From assembly GCF_035083965.1 (NCBI RefSeq), contig NC_089722.1:30616958-30680957 (forward strand): 64,000 bases of DNA. Direction: 5' to 3'. Shown piece after piece: positions 56,724-64,000 of this stretch (positions are counted from its first letter, which is position 1; each line of letters begins with the position of its first letter). The notes beneath the pieces were generated by a model. The model was not told the DNA's origin. It did no database searches and was given only the letters and a program-made list of their open reading frames with translations. This DNA comes from Branchiostoma lanceolatum. Its lineage: Eukaryota; Chordata; Leptocardii; Amphioxiformes; Branchiostomatidae. A program made the position numbers and the translations under genes.

Positions 56724-59700
56724 ATGATGGCGGACGGGTCAGGAAAACCACCAGACAAGAGTGTCGTCATTGGGCCATTAAAGCTGACAGACTACACAAG
56801 GAAGGAGAGGGTGAGTAACGTTATAAGGCAAGGTGTATAATTCACGTCAAACAGAGTGCTAGAGTGCAATTACATGTGCATGTAGTCACAAGTTTATATA
56901 CAGTATAGCTCTACCACTTCTTCAAGTGACCGAAAGTTAGTGGCTCAAAGTACCCGGTCTGTTGAGAACCCTTTATTACTAATTCCATCAATGAAGAACC
57001 ATGGCCACTTGAGCAATTTCTATGTATTACGTGAATCACAATTCAGTCATTTCATAATTGAGAAAAGATATGGAACACGCGGTCTTTTTATGAATATGAA
57101 TTGGTATTTCTTTTTATTTGAGTTGAATGTGTGATAGCTGTGTGACGATTTGTTAAAAAAAGAGAGAACGCTAGCGACCCCCAAAAAACCCTTCCAATGA
57201 AATGGTATGGCGACCCTGCGACGTCACAAATTCAAGATGGCGGCCACCGCACATGCCAACAGATCCAACAAATGTTTTGCTATGCAAACCTGTGATTTTA
57301 TGCATAGTGCCAGATACACCAGAACCCTTGGTGCACAAATAACCACGCATCTACATAAGGACCACTTAGCCATTATGATCTCTTATTTGGTGTCCCCTTA
57401 GATTATCATGAGTCCCGTAGACCCCAGCAGTGGGAATCCTGTCTAAAGTACAGTAACCACTACATGTGTCACGTAACCAAATTTTTACCTACATAAGGAT
57501 ATGTTTGACTGTTCACTGAATGGATTTGTTGAACACTTCTGCATTTTTTAACAGGAAGTCCCGCAACCGCCATTGTAGTCCTGTATTTATTTGTCATTTT
57601 TATTCATCCGTGAAGAGGAAGTAACATTTCTGTATTTCTGCTTTTCCAGTGGCTGGTAACGCTGTTGTGTACAAAGGAAGGTACTGGGCGCGGTGTACCA
57701 GGTATAAATACAGTTTATGAAATACCATGTTACTTATTAACTAAGATTAAACTTTTCATCCAACACTGTAAAGAAGTTGGGACTTACCCAGATTTTAGAC
57801 CCGTCTACTTCTGGAACGTGACGTCAGAGACACGTGACCGTAGTAGCGACCTTGTCATACGTGCCAGATAACTTGTGTCTCCCCCCGTCTCTGTTCAAGG
57901 TAGGTCTGTGGGCGGGGGGAGACACAAGTTATCTGGCACGTATGACCCGCTACTGTGGTTACGTGTCTTTGACGTCACGTTCCAGAAGTAGACGGGTCCA
58001 TTCCGTGAATTTGGGTAAGTCGCAATTTCTTTACAGTGTTGGATAAAAAGTTTAATCTTAGTTAATAATAAATTCTACCAACACAGATGAACTTTCATGC
58101 TACCATGTTACTTATGTTGTTAGCTATTGGTTTAGATCTTGCAAGAGCGATATCAATTACTTACTATCATACACGAATGCAACATAGGACAAAACATTAG
58201 AAATTGCTAGGCACCAGGGTCCGATAGATGTCTTTACATTTAAACTGATGGCCAAATTTTGATCTTTTTCAAAAGCTCGTAGTGGTTACATATAATGTGT
58301 GAGTGTCTCATCCAATTTCTGGGCTTCAGAAAGGGCTTATGTCCAGCCTAACTAAATCGCGCTACTAGCTAGCCTCATTAGCAGGCCCTTCGAGTCTGGT
58401 CTTTTTTCTGATGGAATATAACTGTACAGTATTAGTGAAATCAGTTTCTTGTGGCCCGGCTACCAGCTCCTAACGGCCCCCAAATGGCCCTGGCAGCTAG
58501 AGATGGTGTATCACAGGCTAACTGTTATCTTTGGTTGATATTGTTTGTTTTTTGCCATTTGTATTCGCCACTGATCAGTCACTATTAGTTATTTTTGTTA
58601 TTTATGCTCTCGTGATTTTGTTGATATGGACTTTTCATATTAATCTGTCAACTTCAGTTCTGTTTGATTTCAATATTTTGTTATCTTTGGTTGATACTGA
58701 TTTGGTTATATTCATTTGCCAATGAGGCTGTTATTACTATCATTTTAGATATTACTTATATTTACAAAGTAGTCCATTTCTGTTTCCACCTTTACTTATT
58801 GTTTTGGATCCGTGGCTTATGTTCATTTTCCTGTCCTTTTTTTCTTCTCTTGTTTGTATTATGTGTTGTTCATTTTGTGAAATGCAATAGAAAAATAAGA
58901 AATAAAAGATTTCATAATAAATGTCTTTCTTCAGACGGCTGTCGTATCCGCGTCTTTAAGAGTCAGACTGCAGCGCTCCTTGCTGGACGTCCTTTCGGTA
59001 GAACAAGTGACAAGATCAGACTGAGTCTACTACTGCATGACTACGTCATCACCCCGCGTAACGCCATCAACGTGGAGAGCTTCAAGAGTATTCATGGGTA
59101 TGACAAAATCTAACGATTTATTCATATAATCAGATTATGTCAGCTAGCAGATTTTCATTGACATTTTCACAAGACAATCTTTATCAACACAGCAAAATTA
59201 CAGCGACTTTCGCAATGTCTTCTACAGCTTAACATACACATACATACACACAAACAAGTGGATACAAATAAATTAGTCTAAGTATTAGCATATCATAATT
59301 TCTGCTGCAGTATCACGGTGAGCCCGCTAGGAGGCCCAAAAATTGACCTTGACCTTTGCGTCTACAATACTTACCCACATACCAAATATTATCTCAATCC
59401 ATTTAGACGTTCTTAAGTAATACCTAGTACCTATGGATACACATACACACTCAGCCAGACAGAACCCAAAACTATACCTCCATTAAATTAGCCCCCATAG
59501 CAGGCTTTTTTTGGGGAGGGGGGGGGGTGCTTATAATACACTTTTTGCAGCCAGCCCGTAACCATCAGCCAGCCTGAAACCATTTTGCTTCAGGCTGGCT
59601 GATGGTTACGGGCTGGCTGCAAAAGGTGTATTATAAGCCCCCCCCCCCAAAAAAAAAAACGGTATGGAGGCTACATCAGATGGAGTTAAATAGAATCTTA

Positions 59701-61688
59701 TGGACCATGACTCTCTTCTTTTTGTGACTTTTAGCAAACCAAAGCTGGCAGTAACGTTTCACTCAAACGAAGATGATGTTCTGGGCATATATAGATACAA
59801 GGAGCTTGTGTTCAAGGATCAAGGTGAAGCAAGCACAAGCCATGTGGCAAAACTAGAGCGCATCCTTCGTCAAGGTTGGTTCCTATTGATACGTTTAAGT
59901 CCTCAACTTTGTGTGTTTCAGTGACTAAATAATTATAGTGCTAAGGATTATGCGTGCCAATGTTTCTAATTTGAAATGACGATTTTTGGTGAATTTTTGA
60001 TAAAAAATAACAATAAGAATTCGCCCAAAATCTTCATTTCAAAATATAAACATTGGCACGCATAATCCTTGGTGTATTACTATCATGTACATTCCTGCAA
60101 AGTAAGATTGATAAACATCGAAGTACAAGCCAAGGAGAGCCTTTTTTCTAAAAATGGGCATGGCCTTATAACTCTTGATGACGTAAGCATGACGTCATAC
60201 TAATTTGCATAAATCATCACCTTGCTATAAGGTACTACCCGAAAAAGATTAAGGTTGAGGAAGGTTTATAAACTATAATAAAGGTTTTTTTTTTTTCAAT
60301 AACATCCTAAAACTCTTTAACCTTCAGTTGTAAAACAATGTGATAGGTAGATACTTGAAGGCTTGACATTTGGATAACATTATCATGGACTTACTAGTAT
60401 TTTGATATGAAGTTTATATCTAAGACTGGAGTTTACATGTATGTGGCGTCGATTAACCGAAAATGGGTTAATGCTACCGGATGCAAGATCGACAGTCACG
60501 GTTTCGATTCCTGGTGTTCCTGGCTAGACGTTGTGTTCTTGGGAAAGGTACTTCATGGGTACCTGACTTCGGTTAACGTTGGGGAGGTAAAAGGCGGTGG
60601 AAGAAGAGGGATGGGCTTCGCCATGCCCTAGACACAATGGATAACTAGCCTCCGTTGCAGACTCCTTCCGGCTGTATTCTTTTTCAAGTTACAGTTTTAC
60701 TATTGAATTTTCTTATTGCTGACCGGGAAGGAGTCTGCGTCCACTCGGGGCCTCAAAGGAAAGAAATTAAGACAGTCTTCCCGGCCAGCAATAAGAAAAC
60801 AAATGTAACAGTAAAACTGTAACTTGATAAAGAATACAGCCGGAAGGAGTCTGCAACGGAGACTAATGGATAACAAACGATCCATTGCCCCTACGGCCTC
60901 CAAAAGACTATGGGAGCATATTTAAAGTGGTTTTTAAGTCGCCAAGTCACCAAATGAAATTTCTCTGGTTTGTTCCTCAATTCCCCAGGACCATATAAAG
61001 ACATGCACACATTCATTGTTGAGATCATCCCTCATCAGACTATTCCAGAGGGCCCGGCTGGAGTCAACATCTTTCCCACCCACATTAGCGTCACCAAGCG
61101 ATTCACGACAGAACAACAACAAGAAAACAGCAAGAAGAAACTCGTGAAGACCTCAAGAAAACTCAAGATGAAACGTCTTCCATTGGTCGTTACTATGACG
61201 AGCGTAAAGAGTTACTGCTCGCTGTCAGTAGGCTTTCGTTTTGACACGTCCCAAAAAGCATACTTTTTCAAATGCTGCCGAAAAGATGGCGAAGACATGA
61301 GCGATCTTATGAACAACTTATTGATGACAAGCAGAGGTGTGCTCAAAAGACCAGACACGGCGGGCTCAACTGAACCGACCTACGTAAATGAATGGGAGGC
61401 CAGAAGGTGTGAGTTGGAAATACAGGGGGTGAGTTTTAGCCATATTCAAATAACCTTTTTCAAAATACAACAAGCTATCTCCCATGCACCCGAAAATCAA
61501 GACCAAAGCATGTCCAGGTCGAAAGATACAGAAACGGAAGTTCTGCTGCAGTACCGAGGTCACATACCAGGGGGGGCAAAATCGACCTTGAACTTCGGCT
61601 TTACAACACCAGCCCACATACCAAATATCATCCTAATCCATCCAGGTTCTGGAGTCATGCTGACTACGGTAGTGCGGAAACACGGACA

Positions 61689-61761
<73 letters not shown>

Positions 61762-63705
61762 GCACACGCGCGCGCGCGCACACACACACACGCACACACA
61801 AATTGAACCTTTTTGATGATTTGTCCCATTGACACAAACATTAAGCTGAATCCTGTCCATGATAGGGACCACCTGTCCACATAGACCAGCTTTTATACTC
61901 TCCAAGCAGTGGTTGGTGGTGAAGATTCACCTTTTTATCATAGGCCCCGTTTTTGTCCGCTCTCCTCTCCAGGTGGGGCATATGATAAAAAGTCACAATC
62001 TTCCCCACCAACCTCTACTTGGAGAGTACAGATTTTATCGGTCCCCTGAGTGATCTTTTGAGGGATAATTTTGACTCTATAGCCATGTGAGGACATTAAA
62101 GTGTTGAAATACAACACAACCGGTAGTCAGCAGTCACTTCCACCGGACTAGTGCTGCGTAACGGTACACAGTACCGGTACTGTACCGTAAAAATTGATTA
62201 GGTACATGTCCAAAATACCGGATCATGAAGTACCGGTACTGTACCGATATAAATTTACAAAAGTATGTGACTGATGTCCTGACCTCATGGCCTTTTGCAA
62301 CACCAAACGTGACCAAAGTAACACATTGGAACAGCGTAACTGATATGCAACAAATCATTCAGGCAGACCTGGGGTTTTGATAGCAAGGCAAAGGGAGTTC
62401 GGCGGTAGGAAACCTAGTCATGTTCTTTGAAAAAAGATACTTACAAGTTGAAAACAATTTAGTTATGTTTCTGGCATTATTGAAGAAGTTCTGATTTTTA
62501 ACACATTTTAAGAACACATTTTAATATTTCAAATTTTTCAGGTTCAGGTACAGGTACAGGTCCGGACTTGTACCTAAATCTATGTACCGCCGGTACTTGT
62601 ACCTGTGCCTGATGTTACGTTTAGGTACGCAGCACTTCACCTGACCATTACTAATACCCAAACAGTTGATAGTGTTTTATATATTTTCTTTTAGACTAAT
62701 AGAACAATTACTATATGTTTTGCTTGTAGGGAATCAAGTTGAACGTCGGTGTTTTTGCTGCCAAGCCCGAGCCTGGACAACCCTGGGTCCTGTACTTCTT
62801 CATTGACAGACAGGGGGCGTCTCTGCACAGCCTGGTAAAGATGACAGAATTCTTCTTCCTTTTCTAGTTCAAACACAATCTTCATTTCAAATTTTGTTAT
62901 ACTAACCATCCCTTTCTAATCTCATCTGCAAGCTGAGAAATTGGGTTAAAAAATCGTAACATTTTCTGACCAGATATATTTTCTGGCGGTACAAAAACGC
63001 TCCGATTTTTCATGCCAACATATGCTCGCAGATTATAAATTTCTTTTCTTGTGGCATATATTGCTCTAAAGATATCATTGATATAATTGATAACAATACC
63101 AAGTTATAAAGAACGGTTGTTCTAAAAAAGAAGTTTGAATCTATATTCGTGGTGTATAACAACATTTTTTTAGATGCTACTGAATTATTTATATGGCATG
63201 GTCTATTTGACTAATGCTATTGTCGAAAGCAATCAAGATATCTATACTTAGGCTGCGGGGTTTACATGCGCGTTTTTGAGTCGACTTGGAGTCGGCAGGG
63301 TTTACACAAGCAATTTTGCGGTCCCCAGAAAGTACGAAATGGAACGAAATGGAACGAAATGGAACGACATGGAACGACATGGAACGACATGGAACGAACT
63401 AAAACTTGGAGTCAACTCATGACTGTGCAAGGTGAACCCTAGACCACTCAAGTAGCGTTTTCTAGTAGGAAAACTCCACTTGAGCAGCCCAAAGCTCCTC
63501 ACACACAGCCCCGAATGGACTCCGAAAACCTGGGTGTAAGTTGGGCGTTAGATATTGCCACTGATGTTGTCTTCTCCATCAACAGAAGCAGCGTTTCCCA
63601 GCTGCCGTGGAAATGGTCTGTCCTTCCCGCGCGTTCCAAATGGTGGACGACCTGTCAATCAACGTGGATCTGCCTGATGGTTGGAGTACTATTAATGTCG
63701 TCAAG
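56724..63705 (+). CDS. Seven-exon 5' part of a gene with a possible PH-like N-terminus (362 aa in window, runs off edge)
   Basis: Exons: 56724-56810, 57650-57680 (a 31-nt microexon), 58935-59097, 59735-59874, 60989-61428, 62730-62834, 63586-63705. Phases agree at every junction and the frame stays open to the last donor (GTCAGA, weak); the gene continues right of the window. The start is MMADGSGKPPDKSVVIG. Residues ~16-130 (GPLKLTDYTRKERWLVTLLC, then CRIRVFKSQ and later KPKLAVTFHS) look like the strands of a PH-like domain. A second folded region follows (VEIIPHQTIPEGPAGVNIFP), then a Lys-rich linker (SKKKLVKTSRKLKMKR), and a third region with VLYFFIDRQGASLHSL. There is no signal peptide or membrane helix, so it is probably an intracellular adaptor or regulator. 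I do not recognise the specific family and the PH assignment is tentative. Confidence 0.7.
57063..57298 (-). repeat. Dispersed ~285-bp repeat, copy 4 of 4
   Basis: Reverse orientation of the repeat at 2895-3170, in intron 1 of the + strand gene. Confidence 0.8.
57738..58066. mobile_element. Long foldback element in intron 2
   Basis: About 140-bp arms: TAACTAAGATTAAAC, ATCCAACACTGTAAAGAA, GACCCGTCTACTTCTGGAAC, GTGACGTCA and GCCAGATAACTTGTGTCTCC are all repeated in reverse complement on the right. The arms start 57 bp after the microexon donor. Confidence 0.8.
59305..59470 (+). repeat. Retroelement-tail-like repeat, copy 1
   Basis: TTCTGCTGCAGTATCACGGT through TTGACCTTGACC and ACATACCAAATATTATCTCA to TACACATACACAC. 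It resembles 61546-61800, which ends in a CA array. Confidence 0.55.
59489..59673. mobile_element. 185-bp foldback MITE (TAGCCYCCAT ends)
   Basis: Left TAGCCCCCATAGCAGG and right end, whose complement starts TAGCCTCCATACCG, with a G/C-run stem and a perfect CCAGCCCGTAACCATCAGCC hairpin inside. No clear target duplication, unlike the related elements at 38050, 47028 and 60646. Confidence 0.7.
59941..60072. mobile_element. Foldback MITE with CTAAGGATTATGCGTGCCAA ends
   Basis: About 57-bp arms around an A/T loop. In the intron between 59875 and 60988 of the + strand gene. Confidence 0.75.
60440..60610 (+). repeat. tRNA-derived SINE fragment
   Basis: Degenerate A-box region (GATTAACCGAAAATGGG), B-box-like GGTTTCGATTCC (60500-60511) and the SINE body GTTCTTGGGAAAGGTACTTC. 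Same superfamily as the SINE at 45122. Confidence 0.55.
60646..60865. mobile_element. 220-bp foldback MITE with 9-bp target duplication (TAGCCTCCGTTGCAG ends)
   Basis: Arms TAGCCTCCGTTGCAGACTCC through GGCTGTATTCTTT pair with the right end, and GAAGGAGTCTG recurs inside. The flanks are identical, ATGGATAAC at 60637-60645 and 60866-60874. Confidence 0.85.
61546..61800 (+). repeat. Retroelement-tail-like repeat ending in (CA)n
   Basis: TCTGCTGCAGTACCGAGGTC through CCAAATATCATCCTAATCCA to a CA microsatellite with a CG block (61686-61800). It is immediately downstream of exon 5 of the + strand gene; the long open frame through it is intron read-through. Confidence 0.7.
61894..62026. repeat. Foldback repeat
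   Basis: Arms TACTCTCCAAGCAGTGGTTG and TCTACTTGGAGAGTA pair, including GAAGATTCACCTTTTTATCA with its complement. The centre (CCCCGTTTTTGTCCGCTCTC) resembles the one near 35214. Confidence 0.65.
62149..62637. mobile_element. hAT-like MITE, copy 2
   Basis: Same element as 33421-33892, with TAGTGCTGCG ends and flanks CACCGGAC (62141-62148) and CACCTGAC (62638-62645), an 8-bp duplication with one change. In intron 5 of the + strand gene. Confidence 0.85.
63318..63405 (+). repeat. One arm of the Foldback-like element
   Basis: CGGTCCCCAGAAAGTACGAA followed by tandem ATGGAACGAA/ATGGAACGAC units, as in the left arm of 16301-16666. The right arm is absent. Confidence 0.65.
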
Positions 63706-64000
63706 GTCAGAAGAAGATATTAGTCTTGTTCTTGGTTTGACAATGATTAGTTGGGGGGGGGGGGGTATAGAATCTTTGGATTGCTGGAAAAATACCTTAA
63801 GTTGGCCAAATAAGTTAACTACCCCTGGCTAACTCAGTGTGTTTAGGACTCTGAACCTGGTTAATAAAACGACAATTATGATGTACATTCGCATATTCAG
63901 CTTTTTCCAGACCTGTATATTTTGAATGTCATGTCATCCAAATGTTGCAGTTATAGACAGTGAAAAAATCAACTCAACTTCTTTAGCCATAGTTAAGTTT

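Noticed and set aside
20300..60610. Possible functional tRNA genes (A-box and B-box pairs at 20500s, 27800s, 42200s, 45139-45192, 60440-60511)
   Set aside because: No cloverleaf with a proper acceptor stem can be folded, and each is followed by a shared SINE body and tail.
60970..61806. Single 278-residue open frame on the plus strand taken as one gene
   Set aside because: Only 60989-61428 is coding exon. The rest runs through a donor into a retroelement tail and a CA array.

Overview
This window looks like nuclear DNA from an invertebrate chordate, most probably a lancelet (Branchiostoma). The reasons are short coding exons with GT-AG introns, vertebrate-type gene families (ST8Sia sialyltransferases, a pancreatic-type lipase, a leucine-rich-repeat receptor), several tRNA-derived SINEs, and a very high density of small inverted-repeat elements and microsatellites. 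The taxon is an inference; the gene families are read from the sequence. Nearly all real exons are short, so most long open frames here are microsatellites or repeats.

Layout from left to right. The terminal exon of a + strand WD40-like gene (1050-1249) is followed by two further tandem copies of its end. A small two-exon minus-strand gene (4384-4779) encodes 86 residues. Two tandem minus-strand genes encode ST8Sia-type alpha-2,8-sialyltransferase-like proteins: copy A at 10048-17917 (448 aa) and copy B at 21378-31096 (442 aa). Each has eight exons with matching phases, and each model closes exactly in frame. A five-exon minus-strand gene of unrecognised function (33171-38363, about 269 aa) follows. 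Next is an intronless + strand LRR single-pass receptor (42866-45217, 783 aa) whose last ~31 residues and stop come from a SINE. A ten-exon minus-strand lipase (46887-55748, 443 aa) has an intact catalytic triad but no recognisable PLAT domain. About 1 kb away, a divergent + strand gene starts at 56724 and runs off the right edge; it has seven exons in the window and a possible PH-like N-terminus.

Almost everything between exons is repeat. I could read terminal inverted repeats and target-site duplications for many small elements: hAT-like (8-bp duplication), a foldback series beginning TAGCC with 9-bp duplications (Mutator-like size), TTAA-flanked elements, one TTA-flanked element, and one Foldback-like element with 10-bp tandem repeats in its arms. 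A separate class of inverted repeats carries a recurring hammerhead-like core. Several elements sit within 10-40 bp of splice sites.

The two sialyltransferases would act in the Golgi lumen on glycan sialic acids, the lipase would act on ester lipids, and the LRR protein would be a cell-surface receptor. I see no evidence that these neighbours form one pathway. The most notable items are the tandem sialyltransferase pair with a broken exon duplication, the lipase with a substituted C-terminus, the LRR receptor with an ITAM-like tyrosine pair and a SINE-derived tail, and the hammerhead-like repeat series.
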